From contig JACDOX010000015.1 of assembly GCA_014549065.1 (NCBI GenBank), forward strand, positions 5,049,723-5,113,722: 64,000 nt of DNA, given 5' to 3'. The position numbers were made by a program, and so were the translations under genes. Each line of letters opens with the position of its first letter. Position 1 is the first letter of the stretch. This document shows, piece by piece, positions 46,683 through 58,364 of this stretch. Below the pieces are notes generated by a model. It saw only the letters and a program-made list of their open reading frames with translations. It ran no database searches and was not told where the DNA came from. The DNA comes from Cardinalis cardinalis (Eukaryota > Chordata > Aves > Passeriformes > Cardinalidae).

Positions 46683-48310
46683 TTCTTAGGTATTTGGGAA
46701 CAGGACTTCCTTAATAATACTCGCTGAATCTGATCTAATTAAACACCTGCATTCAATTATAAAACAAACCTGACTCTCTCACCTTTCTCTGGAAGGCTAA
46801 AGGATGAGGATACATGNCCAGAATGTGAGACTCAAGTTTAAATCTCTGTTCCCAAGGTGGNCTCAAATGGCTATGAGGTTCTGCTTCCCAGAAAACCTTA
46901 TGGGATTTCCCACTCCACTGTGCATGTTCAGAGTGTGCCAGGAGGTGACCCCATGTGTTTCACTGCACCACTGTAATATCAGCTATACATGGAGAATCTA
47001 ACACAGGTGCTCATGTCACTGCTCTATTGGTGCTGTCAGTGGATGTCTGATGGGTGACATGCCTGCCCAGAAAATCAAGCTGGAGCACAGCTCCTCCTCC
47101 TTCTTCACTGCAACAGTGAGAGTGTTTGTGCTTCTTGCTCCACAATATGCACTAGTGCCAGGAAAACATTTTGCCAAGGATAGGAAAAACTGACTGTTCC
47201 TCCACCTACTTTCAGTAGCAAGGGGAAGTATTAGAGTTCTCTTAAAGAGGAGAAAAGGCATGGACACGAAAATAAGGTGGGAGGATAAAACCTGTCTGCA
47301 TCAGGCATCCTCCTCCCTCCGGTACTACAGATGCCCTATCAAGAGGAAAAGGTTATGTAATGAAAGAAGTCTGCCTACAAAGCCTGCTGCTACAAGAGTT
47401 TGCCAAGAAAAGAGACTCTCAAGAGAGTGCCTTACAACAGCCTTAAAGCAAGATACTGCAAGACAGAACCTCAAAGCATGATCTCTGAATACTAACCTAG
47501 AATGGGTTAAAAGGGTAGAAAGACCACTGAATCAACCAAAAAAACACATAATGGCCATCTCATGAGATTCTCACTCACTCATGTTACTGGAATTGCAAAT
47601 AACAATAATAATGTTTATTTTTGGTTGCAGGAGAGCGTGGAGGGCTGAATGACTAGGGTTGGTTGTATTTGTAATTCAGCCAGCAAGAACAGAATTTGAA
47701 TCTAACAGAAGGATGGACAAATTATCATACCAAACATTTCTGGTGTTCAGTGCCACCTCCTTGGGCCCAACTAACAATTAATGTTATGTGACCCATATGA
47801 CCATGTAATAAATGCAATTAATATGACTAATGAACAAAGAGAAATAGTGTTGCTGCCCACTATTTCCATGTTGTCCTGGAAGTTTTGTCTTGCTCTGCAT
47901 TTGTTTCAATTCTGTTGTTCTTGCAGACAGGACCTGAATATGCATTGTTATGAAGGAAGGTAAATGGAGGCATTTAAATACTTAAGTGCCCAGCAAACCA
48001 TGAAATAAAACGCTCAGTCCTTGTTTGATTCAAATTTTCATTAACAGCTTGAGATTGCCAGAGACAGATGCCAGGAAGATGATTACTGTTCCCAGAAGTG
48101 GCCAACTTTTGATACTTCACTGATACTTCTGGAACCGTTCATCCTTTGTACATACACGTGTTAAGTATGGGTTTCTCTCTTCCCTTGAGCACTGTGATTC
48201 ACACACTGATGGTATTAAGAGATCCCAGTGAGATGAGAGCCCATGTGGGTTAGGGACACTTACCCAGTCCTAACTTTCTGAAGGAAAAGCATAAATAGTC
48301 CTGTGCCCGC
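46683..48310. other. Gene-free stretch
   Basis: No gene is recognised. About 46700-46775 (CTTAATAATACTCGCTGAATC, GATCTAATTAAACACC, CAATTATAAAAC) is a small candidate regulatory cluster. The rest is ordinary sequence. Confidence 0.45.
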
Positions 48311-48431
48311 TTTACACGCAGAGAGCTGAGGTACAAGCAAACACACTTACTCAAGATGCAACAGGCAAATCTGTGGCGGGGCTGGGAACAAAATCCAGAT
48401 TTCCTGAATCCTCTCCAGTGTCTTAACCTCA
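48311..48431 (-). repeat. MIR-like SINE relic (minus orientation)
   Basis: GAGCTGAGGTACAAGC, CTTACTCAAGATGCAACAGG, AATCTGTGGCGGGGCTGGGA, ACAAAATCCAGATTTCCTGA and CCAGTGTCTTAACC follow exactly the order of the reverse complement of an amniote MIR/CORE-SINE ('gaactgaggcacagag...cttgcccaagatcacacagg...agtctgtggcagagctggga...acccaggtctcctga...ccagtgccttaacc'). Multiple consecutive matching words make this convincing although the copy is old. Confidence 0.65.
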
Positions 48432-50851
48432 AAAGCACCCTTTCTCACTAATCAGGTATATCAGACAAGTCATCAGACACCTATATGTATATCTGCTTAC
48501 CCCGAGATTTGTATACCTCTGTGGTCCTGAAAACGAGTTTGTTCTCTCCTGCCTCACCCACAGAAGTTTGATAGGGTGGTAAAACCAGCTTAAAGACTTC
48601 CTTTGTTCTGATGAGCAAACAGCAGCTCTGCTCAAGCCTCTGACCTTAGTCATGAGGACTTGAGAGATGAAACAGCTGTCAGGTGGGCTAAATCCACATG
48701 GAAACTTCCTCCTGGTTTGTACCCTGTTAGGTGTCTCCTGGAGTATCGGTGGCTGGATGTGTTGTCTTGATGAAAGCAGTATAGGCAAACCAATGAAAGA
48801 GGCTCATCAGCAGCTCTCCAAAACCACCTTACCTGCAAACACAAGGCAGGCAAGCAAGGCATGGCCTGCTAAACAGAGAGTGAACAGATCTCAAAGAGAA
48901 GCCAAACAGCGTGGAAGTTGCCAAAAACCACTGCCAGTGTGTGTAGGTGAGGATACTGTTACCTTACCATCAGTACATCCTTCCAGATTAGAAAAGCACA
49001 AAGTCAAGAGCCGTAGGAAATCTCCAGGTGAATTTGTTAACCTTGGCTCCATTACTAAGTCAATCTTCATAAGCAGAATATCTGCCTTTCCATTTCCTTT
49101 GAAAACAGGTGCTGCAGACCTTGTCTCTAAGCGCAATCAAAGTCTGCTGTGTTGAAAAGAATGTTGACAGAGGTAGCAATAGGTATGACAGGAGCATATG
49201 AGACTCCTTAAGCTAATCATTAAAGCCAGGATCAAGAAAGCAAGTGCTTACAGGTGCCTCTGTCAGNCTTGTCAATCAAAGAGAAAATGAGGAGATGGGG
49301 GGTGAACTCCTGAAAAAGTAACAGCTGAAAAGTGAGGCTGGTATGATAAAATGGCAAGTCACAAAAAAAGGTGATTCAGGCAGTAATATATGCTGGTATT
49401 AACTAAAAACACAAAAAGTGCATAAGGAAAATATTGTGAAACTGGCAAAACTGAATAGAATTTAAGAAGAAATCAACAGTTTTGAGAGACCTAGTGTATT
49501 ATCATTGGAAAAACATTTTTACTCTGACTAGAAAAATAGAGGATAAAGTTTTAGAACAGCTGTAGGTGATGTCAAAACTTCTACAGATCTCAGTGGCACC
49601 ATGACCTCATAGAAAAAGAAAACACCTCTGTATCAATCAACTAGAAGCCTTGGGTGAGGAGAGCCCAAACTTTTCAGTTTCACCCCTGTTCCCACCACCC
49701 ATGGATTTTCTGAGCTACCCATAACAGTGTCATTCCCAAAGACTTGGATAGTGTGTGGATACATCTGCACTGCACGTTGTAGTGCTGAATGAGGTAGGTC
49801 TAAAAGAACTAGCTTGAGGATGAGAAGCAATCCAAACTGATGCTCTACCCATGCCAATTTATTGTGCTAATGTAGATATATCACTTCTAAGTATCCCTGA
49901 ACAACACAGCCTTGTGAGATCCGGATCTGCCATGAGCACAGATGTGTCAGTAGGTTGAATGAGGAAGGCCTGAGACTAACAGGTTGGTTGGAAATGTGAG
50001 GTACACCAAAGAAGGCTATTACTTTGTGCTGCTTTAATGCCTTCTAATTTTTTTAATTAAAGCTTGGTTACAATATCCCGTAGGGAAATATCCCTTACTG
50101 GCAGAAAGAGTAGGCCAGGAAACCTCACAAGCTTTCTTCTGGCATTAATGTCTATTACTCTAAGTATCAGTCCAGCCCAAACTTGTAGGAGAATTTAAGC
50201 TACCACACTCCTACCACAAAAACTATTGTTCTTAGACAGTAATTATGTTTTTCCGTATACAAGGACCAGATAAACTACTTTCATTCAAAATTACTTCTTT
50301 TAGGTTAAGGGAAAACAGCAACAAGAAGAAGAAAGGGGCAGGGGGTGGTGATGATGAGATTAAAATAAAATGCAAGGTCTTCAAGAGAGACCAGTGTGTG
50401 TTCACTTCCACAACAGGCTGAAGCAGACAAGAGGAGCATGGCTGCTCCCTCTGCACATGCACACATACAGGATTTCTTTGAAATTCCATGTGTTGCTGGC
50501 AGGCTTAAATGTTTTCTTTATTACATCGGCCTTTCAGGGCTCTCAGTCTTTTGGCTGTGCTGCTATCGAGCCTTGCAAATGGCTGAAGTCCAGTGAGGGA
50601 GCAATCAGATGCATCTTTGTACTTGGGATCAAGACAGGAACCCGGCTACAGAAAGGCTGGTTTGGCTTCAGCAGACTGGAGATGCTGACGGTGCTGCCTC
50701 CACAAGCACCCTCTGATATGGTTGGGGTCTGAGCTTCCCAACGTGACCACATCCTTGTGCTGCATCATGTTGCACACTGAGAGAGTAAATCGTGTGGGGA
50801 AGAAAAGAAACATCTTGTTCATTCTCTCCTTATACCATCTCAGCAGTGGTC
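48432..50851. other. Gene-free stretch
   Basis: No gene is supported. The open frame 48667-49155 (plus, 162 codons) has no recognised domain and is opposed by open frames on the minus strand. The stretch ends at the target duplication of the ERVK-type LTR. Confidence 0.5.
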
Positions 50852-51241
50852 TGTCGCAGACATATTTTTGTGAAAATCCTTTTCTTTAAGATTTTTCCTT
50901 CTGAGAAGCTGAGGCCTCAGAAACAAGATGTAAACAATGGCTATCTGCTGCTGTGGAATGCAACAGGTGGATCCGTGATTGGTCTCATGTGGATATTTTG
51001 ATTTAGTGACCAGTCCCAGCAGAGGTGGCTCTCGCTCTCTGTCCAAGCCAGCTGCTTTTGTTATCATTCTTTTCTTTTCTATTCTTAGCTTAGCCTTCTA
51101 AGGAAACCTTTCTTTCTATTTCTTTTGAGTATAGTTATAATGTAATATATATCTCATAAAATAATAAATCAAGCCTTCTGAACATGGAGTCAACATTCTC
51201 GTCTCTTCCCTCATCCAAGAACCCTTGTGAACACTGTCACA
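50852..51241 (+). mobile_element. Solo LTR of an avian ERVK-type (class II) endogenous retrovirus, complete with 6-bp target duplication
   Basis: The element starts TGTCGCAGACA and ends CACTGTCACA (TG...CA), 390 bp. It carries the ordered words GAGAAGCTGAGGCCTCAG, GATGTAAACAATGGCTATC, GTGATTGGTCTCATGTGG, a poly(A) signal AATAAA at 51163-51168 and GAACATGGAGTCAACATTC, matching an LTR family I recognise as abundant in songbirds. GTGGTC occurs immediately before (50846-50851) and after (51242-51247), a perfect 6-bp target duplication typical of class II/ERVK integration. No internal viral sequence remains, so it is a solo LTR. The intact duplication and clean termini suggest a fairly recent insertion. 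Confidence 0.93.
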
Positions 51242-51247
51242 GTGGTC

Positions 51248-53259
51248 TATGGCCAGAGCCTGTCAGTGTCATTGTAACACAGCACTAGTGACAGCAAAGC
51301 AGAGCACTAACTTGAGCACGGTAAAACTTTTCCTGGAGTTGGTCTGGGGGTGACCTGGACAGGGCTGCCTGCAGCTGCTGGATCTCCACTGGAGGGAACA
51401 CCAGAGGTGCAAGAAAGAGATTGATCTGAGGGGCTCAGGGCAAGAGCAACAACTTGATTTATAGTTATGTGCTGCATCAGCTAAAGGAGCTGTGGCTCTT
51501 TCAGCCTGGCTGTGGTCATCAGTTAATTGTCCATGAGAAGGTGGAAAGCATTAAACCTCAGGAAACACTTGTGTCTGTGAGTATGAGAGTAAAAGTGTTT
51601 TAGGCAGCTAAACTTACCTGCTAAGAATCAATTTTACTTTCTCTGGGGCTCAGCTCTGGTTTCCTCCCCACATGCACGTACAGAAAAATACATGCACGTA
51701 AATACTAAACAAACACATTCACCTTGATAGCATTATTGACTATTCGATATGGTCGGATTGCTGAAGTTAAAAACTCTCCAAAGAAAAGAGTTTGCAGATT
51801 TCTGTCAGCCAGAGATCTATTACTCATGCTCAACCATCTGGTATTTAATGAGAATATGACAAGCTGATTGTTATTTTTTTTTCACATGGCAAATTGAAAA
51901 ATGTGACTTTTTGATCTGTATTTTAATTACACCCCCTCTGATCTCTCTTCCTTGCACTTTCTTAGTAATATGACTTTGGAGAGTAAACACATTCTGACTT
52001 TCTTTATTAGCCCTGCCTCTCAAATGGATAAAGAAAATCTCATTTCTTTATGTTTCTCTGATTTACCTGTGTTTGGTGAAGGTTTAAAGAAAATGCTTTT
52101 TCTCACATCCAAAGAATCAGAGAAGAGCTTCCAATGGAAGGTGAGACTGCATGACTGCAACCACCCTTGCTGCTTTTTCCATGCTATTGCAGCTCTCCGT
52201 GGAGAGGAGTTGTTTCATGTTGTATTTCATGTTGCAGGCATTGCTATTATCTAATAAGCTCATAGTTTTGCTCTAATGCTGATAATTAAAAACATAACAT
52301 AATGAAAAAAGAACCAAAACAATTCTGCCATGAGAAGAAGGGGAGATGATACAAGTCCTAGAAATGAGGGTTTCCGTGAGATTGANCCCTCTCAGTTCAT
52401 GACATGTCACTGCCTGCTTAGTTGGGCCTCATGCCTATAGCTGCAACTACATCTGATTACATATGAAAGCCTGACTTTAAAGGGACTGGACCCAATCACA
52501 TGACATGTTTTTGTCCAAGTTCCACTATCATGTGACAATCTACAGTAGATTTATGAAATTAAGCACAGATGGCTACTTTGTTTTTGTTCTTTGAACTGAC
52601 AGCTGCTGGTGTAAAAATAAATTAAATTAAATTTCATATAAGTCAGACTCTGAGGGGTTTTTTTTTGGTTAAATAATCTTTAAGGTCCCCCCCACCCTGC
52701 ACACACATACATTCATTTTAAGGTTTCACTGATTCTGTCCTTCACCCCATGATCCTGGCACACCCCCAAGAGCTTTTCCCAGCCATCCTGGCAGTGACCT
52801 CCCTTCTCATCTGAGCACAAAGCCCCTGTCCCCAAACAGACACCAAGTGACAGTGGGGACAAAATGTGCCAAGCCTGGACAGTGGGCATAGCTGAAATGG
52901 AGCCATTTAAAGCCTCTTTCCATCAGGAAACTCAGCTAAAAGAAGGGAAAACCCCATGAATCCTCTAGCCTGCAAGCCTGCGGGAGAGTATTCCTAAGCC
53001 CTTAGGAGCTGTCAGCTCTGAAAGACTGCATCTGCCAACAAAAGTGGGAGGATTGTTAATAACTGAGCTGCTAATAATCCAATATATAGGGAAAACCAAA
53101 GGAAGTCACTTCTAGGTAGGGAAAGTAATGGCAGGTGCATAAAAGAAAATCAGATGACTTTTTAAGAAAACAATGTTTCAGGATTAGCCAAAGGGTTCTC
53201 CTGTATTCACAAATCTCCATGGAGCACTTTAAAGTCTTCTGTGTTTGTATCATTTAAAG
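51248..53259. other. Gene-free stretch
   Basis: No gene or further repeat is recognised. A short word, CATGCACGTA, occurs twice near 51672 and 51691. AATCTTTAAGGTCC near 52676 resembles a CR1 terminus word, but no CR1 body precedes it. Confidence 0.5.
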
Positions 53260-53620
53260 TGCTGCTATTTTAGGTCAGTGTAAATAAGTCATGTGTGCCG
53301 TCAGCCTTGTACAAGTGCTTTCTGCTGCTTAATAATACATGTGCTTGTCCATTATAGGGGCTACACGGGTATGTGCTGGGATCTGGAGGCAGTCATGCAA
53401 AGATCCTGTCTTTGGCATGGCTGCTTAATGCTCTGAGTTAGGGCACGGGGTGTATGCTTGTGATGACCTAGAGCAGGACAGAGGCTAAACAGAGCTCTGA
53501 TCACAGCGCCCAATAAATAATTCATAAGGAGCTATCTAATGGTATCGCTGCTTTCTTCCCCAGCTATGCCATCAATCCAACACTATTGCCTTTTATTTTA
53601 TTTATACAGAGATATCAGGG
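53260..53620. promoter_or_regulatory. Candidate noncoding regulatory segment
   Basis: Non-repetitive sequence contains TAAATAAGTCATGTGTGCC, TTAATAATACATGTGC, GGGCACGGGG, CACAGCGCCCAATAAATAATTC, CATAAGGAGCTATCTAATGG and TATGCCATCAATCC. Homeodomain/HOX-like (AATAAATAATTCAT) and retained CpG words are mixed. The region is a moderate textural enhancer candidate. Confidence 0.3.
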
Positions 53621-55290
53621 TTCTGCATAGCAGGGGGTTAATTGACCACATCAGAATTCTGCTANTTCAAATGCATTTCAGCAGTTTTCTGGGGTCTGGT
53701 GGGTATTTTGGAATTATAATGTCTCAGGTTCCATCATGGAGATGCCTGGCACAAAAGAGGCTATTCAGATGCAGCATCCTACAGGACACAGCAAGCAGAG
53801 CATCTCCAGCCTGACAATCCCTTTGGATACACATCGATGCTGAGCTGCAGTCTCACCTATGGCTTGTGCTTCCAACAGACTTCCACCTCTGTGAAAGGTA
53901 TTCCAGTCATTGGTCTCAAGTGGGAGCAGGACATTCTGTAGCTGATATGAGCTGGCCTTCTGTGCTCCTGTACTGCTCACTCCTGTGTTCCTGCTCTCCC
54001 TGGGTCTCTTTTCCATGTATGTAATACATTCATCACTATGGGGACTCATATCATGTGCTTATCGAGAAGNGAGCACCACGGGGTCCTGCTCCCTGTGGCC
54101 CTCTAGGCAGGACAGCAGCAAAGACAATTGCGTTCCCTAAGTGCCCCAATGGCACAGCTGTGTTGTGCAATAGCCCAAATACAGGACAGAGAGCATGAAC
54201 TTTCCAGATCTCAATCATTTGGTCATTTTGCAAAGTTGCAGTGAAATGTAGAAGTGATGGTGAAAATGTAGGCCTGTCCATGATGCATAATTACTGAGTT
54301 GGTGCTTAAAAAGCACTCAGGGGTTGGGAGCTGTGAAGTCCTGCTAGGAAGCTGCTGCGGCACATTTTCTTCAGTGCATCTGCATGTTGCTGCATCCAGC
54401 CAGGTAGCCATCACCCTGAATTAGAAGTGGGTTCTCTTATTCTGAGCCAGTTGCTTTGTGGGGAGAAAATGAGTTAAAGTGCCTGTTTTTCCTGATGGAT
54501 ATCTGAGAGAATTAATCAGGTGATATTTTTAAAGGATTTTGCCTTGTTCTCCTGTGATTTTGCCCCCAGAGAAGTCAAATCAGATTTGCCATTCCTCCAA
54601 CAGGAGGAAAATTCAACGAATAAAAGAGCAAACTATCATACTGGAAAAGCCAAATCTCCAAGTCTGACTTGCTGGGAGGGAGATGCCAAAATACCTTTAC
54701 AAATCCNTGCCTCAGTACGAGTGTCAGGTTTGCAAGGTGCAAACACTGTGCTTAGGAGAATGAAATGAAGAGGGTTTTGTTAGCAAAAGCTTCCCCAATC
54801 ACACCTCCACAGACCTCTGCAGGCTACTGAAACTGAGCACAATGTCTGTGAAATTAAGAGCTGAAGAGTTATTTGGTGAAAGAAAATGGTGAAAAGAAAA
54901 AGAAAAATTAGTTTAAAATGGTCTTTTACTTTCCTCTTCAAATGTTACAGTACTGATTTCTTTGACAGAAAAATTAGTGTGTGCATGTGTCTATGTGGTG
55001 AGTTATAAGGAGAGGTTTAGAAACAAGATTTTTGATAGAAAACAAAGGCACGTCAGTTAATAAGTATGCAGTAATGTTGAAAAAGCCCCACAATAGCGTT
55101 TCTCGTGCATATGTGGGAGTGAGGGATTGTAAGAACAAGTGGTGGCTGCTTGCCTGGGTTTATCAAAGCCCAGTAGGGCACTATCACCTCTTTGTCTTTC
55201 CTGGGCTCAGAGTCATCAATCCCTCCTGTTCCTTCCCGAGCTNTGAAAATGTCGAGGGAGAAACTCCTCCTCCTGTAACAAAGCCCAGCT
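53621..55290. other. Gene-free stretch
   Basis: Nothing recognisable. Open frames are short and overlap on both strands. GC content climbs from about 55200 towards the minisatellite. Confidence 0.5.
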
Positions 55291-55394
55291 CCAGGCAAGC
55301 ACCGTGCGGCTCTCGGGGCCCGGCCGGGTTCCCCGGATCCGTGGGGTAGAGGGGATGGGCAGAGCTCCGGCTGCGGGACTGCACAGCCCCGGGG
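55291..55394. other. CpG-rich left flank of the minisatellite
   Basis: CpG-rich sequence (GTGCGGCTCTCGGGGCCCGG, TTCCCCGGATCCG, GCTCCGGCTGCGGG) leads directly into the tandem array. It could be part of a small CpG island or promoter, but I see no transcription-start element or credible first exon. Confidence 0.4.
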
Positions 55395-55730
55395 CTGGGC
55401 TCCCTCCGAGCTGGGCTCCCTCTGAACTGGGCTCCTTCGGGCCTGGGCTCCCTCAGGGCTCGGCTCCCTCAGGGCTGGGCTGCCCCAGGGCCGGGGTCCC
55501 TCAGGGCTGGGCTGCCCCAGGGCCGGGGTCCCTCAGGGCTGGGCTGCCCCAGGGCCGGGGTCCCTCAGGGCTGGGCTCCTTCATGACCGGGCTCCTTCGG
55601 GCCTGGGCTCCCTCAGGGCTCGGCTCCCTCAGGGCTGGGCTGCCCCAGGGCCGGGGTCCCTCAGGGCTGGGCTCCCTCAGGGCTCGGCTCCCTCAGGGCT
55701 GGGCTGCCCCAGGGCTGGGCTCCCCCGGGG
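55395..55730 (+). repeat. GC-rich minisatellite: 21 units of 16 bp
   Basis: The array is exactly 336 bp, 21 consecutive 16-bp units without a single insertion or deletion. Main unit types are CTGGGCTCCCTCAGGG, CTCGGCTCCCTCAGGG, CTGGGCTGCCCCAGGG and CCGGGGTCCCTCAGGG. Units 6-11 alternate CTGGGCTGCCCCAGGG / CCGGGGTCCCTCAGGG as three 32-bp dimers. Units 4-7 (55443-55506) are repeated identically as units 14-17 (55603-55666), preceded by nearly identical units 3 and 13. One plus-strand frame stays open through it (55304-55798), giving a Gly/Pro/Leu-rich 16-residue periodic translation. Because 16 is not a multiple of three, the frame rotates each unit. I treat the openness as a by-product of GC richness, not a gene. 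Confidence 0.95.
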
Positions 55731-57107
55731 CTCGCATCCTTCGCAAAGCAAGTAAGGGCAGGCCTGGCCAGGACACCATGGGAAGGAAAGGGACTTAGTG
55801 CTGCCTTGGAGCAGGGGCTGGCCCCGTTTCTTTGCTCTGACAGGGCAGTGCTGGAGGCAGCTTTGCTTAATGGCTCAGCTCATACCTGAAACCACAGCTT
55901 CCAAAAAGCCTGGAGCCTTGTGTGCATCCACAGGGCTCCTGTCCCTTGCTCCCCTTCCCACTGCCTCATGCACAGCCACAAACCCCAAAGACCTTTTTTA
56001 ATAAGGCAACCCTCAGACTGTCTACCCTGTGTGCCTAGCCCCCACACAAAAGCTTTCTGGAGGGATACCCTGCTGAACTCCAGCTCCCTAGAACAGCTCC
56101 AGTGCTCGTGGAACCCCCAGGAGCTGCAGATCACCTCAAAGAGAGGAGGAGGAAAAGGGCCCTTGATGCCCACTGGGAGCCAGTGACTGTGGAGAGCTGT
56201 GGGTGCCTGGGCAAGTACGTCTGCAGAAAGGCGCAGTCTGTGGGATGCTCTGTTGGGAGGCAAACAGAGCAGACAGGAGGAATGCAGACAAGGANGGCTG
56301 GAGGGGCAGGGAGGAAGCTGGAGGGTGGCTGAGGGCAGGAGGGGAGAGGAAAGGCTGGAGGATGAGGCGGAGAGTGGTGNTGAGGTGTGGGATGATGTGG
56401 GAGATGTAATGGAAGGCAGAGCTGCCCAAAGCCGCCAGGCTGGAAACCAGGTGAGTGCAGAGGTTCTGGGGGAAGCGGGTGCCTTCACTGCANCTGCAGC
56501 ACAGCCCCCTCCCAGGGGTAACAGCACCCACCAGCTCCCTGCCAAGGCACTCGGGATCAGTGCAGCCCACGTGTGGAAAGCTAGGCACCTCAGGAAGGAG
56601 ATCACACAAGCACTGCTTCATACAGCAGGGCTGACAAGCTGGAAACAGAGATTTTATCTTCTTCTATNCCTCATGTGCTGCTGGGACAGCAGGAGGGGGT
56701 TATGCTGCTGGTTTTACCAGCACACCAGAGGTCTGAGCTGGTGGCTGAGGGACTNTGGTCCCTGATCACAGTAGGAATGAGCAATGGTTTACAAAGGCAC
56801 CTGTGCAGGTCTGTGGTCTTCTNCCTGTGGTCAAGTAGGGGCTGTGGGCAGAGCAGTGTTTTCCCAAGTGTGCTCAGCATGAGACAAATTCTTCTCCGCC
56901 CTCCATCATTTTATTGCAAAAGTGATTCTACCAAAAACATCCAGTTTCTACCAAAAACATGCAGTTCAGGAACTGATTTCATGAGGAAACAGAGACAAGA
57001 ATCCAAACCAGGCAGAACTCCAGAGCAGTAGTACAGGATCAAGCACAGGATTTGCCCCAGCTTGATACTATTACTGTGCTTGTAATTAAAAGCCTTTTTT
57101 CTTCNGA
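55731..57107. other. Gene-free GC-rich stretch with a 20-bp tandem duplication
   Basis: No gene is supported. Long overlapping open frames on both strands at 55880-56765 (up to 241 codons) lack domains and are expected from GC-rich, stop-poor composition. CAAGTAAGG near 55748 is donor-like but isolated. Bases 56926-56945 and 56946-56965 are two copies of a 20-bp unit (TTCTACCAAAAACATCCAGT) differing at one base. Confidence 0.5.
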
Positions 57108-57265
57108 TTGCAAAGATAACCTCCTAAGTGTTGCCGACCATAATCCAAATCAATTTCATATACTTGAGCCTGCATATACCATGGAATGACAAACACCTCT
57201 GAGAAATAAACACCATTCTATTGCTGTCAATAAAGCATCATTGCTAGTGGCACCCATTCATTGTT
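57108..57265. promoter_or_regulatory. Candidate noncoding regulatory segment
   Basis: GTTGCCGACCATAATCC, AATCAATTTCATATAC, TGCATATACCATGG, AATGACAAACACC and TGCTGTCAATAAAGCATC make a compact, non-repetitive cluster of PBX/MEIS-like (TGTCAAT, AATCAAT) and forkhead-like (ACAAACA) words with a retained CpG. Textural inference only. Confidence 0.3.
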
Positions 57266-58364
57266 TGAGTGTTCAGCTCATGTTTTCTCTGTGCTGNTGC
57301 TGGACATACCTTCAGACACCAGTGGTAACCAGTGGTGGTGCTGGCATTGCCAGGAGCTATCAACCCTCAGATATGTTATATCATTTTAGATGATTTTAAA
57401 GGGAGAGAGAAAAGGAAATTCATCCTCCTCTGTAAAATTTACTTATTAAAATTCCAAAATCCAACATTTCTTCCTACATCCCCTTCATTGTTCAGATCCT
57501 GTCCTCTCCTCCAAAGCAGCCCATAGCCTACAGAATCTCTCTCTTTGTCACTACAAGTACTGACATATATTCCTACAGCTTAAGAAGAAACAGAAAATAT
57601 TTACAAAATAAAAGAGAGTTTCTACAGTGACATGTAAGGAACCAGGTGGGTTAAATTACTCTTGAAGTNCATTAAAAGGATGAGGCCATACCATATTTTC
57701 TTCCAAAGGCACACTGTCAGACACTGTACCTGCAATGTTGAATATGGCCCATCACCCATTTTTGGGAAAAGAGCCAAATCACTGTATATTGCCTTCAGTA
57801 TTTCTTAGGAGAGCAGACAGGAACCCACTCTGAGGGGCACATCAGTAACCACACAAGCAGAGCTGGGGGAGAAAACCATGGTGGGAGGCTCAAGAACAGC
57901 CAGACTGGCCCACATCTTTACTCCTGCCCCTGTGCATGGTCTTGCTCTCTGTCAGCTCCTGTTTCCTCCTCTTGTGCCAACCAGCTCCAGGGGAATAGGT
58001 CAACCCAATTTCCTAGAACAGAGACATATATTTCTCCTTCTGCTGCCTATGGGAGTTGTCATCCTTCCTGCACAGGAAAAATACAGTGAATGGAAGAGGC
58101 TCAAATCCCATGCAGATTTAGAAAAGAGCTAGTTTCTCATCCAGGAGAGCAGAATGCCAGCCCCATTGTCTCTGATAGCAACCCCAGCTGAAGAAAGCAG
58201 AACCTGCAATGCTGTCACAGATTTCACTGCCTTCAACACCTACTGATAAGCCATTAAAAGCTACTTCGAATATATAAAACTAAGAAATAGCCCTAGATTG
58301 GCTCATGGTTTCAATACACATTAAGAATTTATGCCTGTCAGCCCAAAGTTTGTAGTAAGAGATG
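57266..58364. other. Gene-free stretch
   Basis: No gene or repeat is recognised. Sequence of ordinary composition leads up to the ancient CR1 relic. Confidence 0.5.

Noticed and set aside
48667..49155. 162-codon plus-strand open frame
   Set aside because: Not similar to any family I recognise, and overlapped by minus-strand open frames.
52671..52692. CR1 tail word (AATCTTTAAGGTCC)
   Set aside because: No CR1 sequence precedes it and the ATTCTATG tail does not follow.
55880..56605. 241-codon minus-strand open frame, the longest in the window
   Set aside because: It is rich in Ser/Pro/Leu, lacks any recognisable domain, is opposed by other open frames on both strands and sits in GC-rich stop-poor sequence. 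No splice or promoter context supports it.
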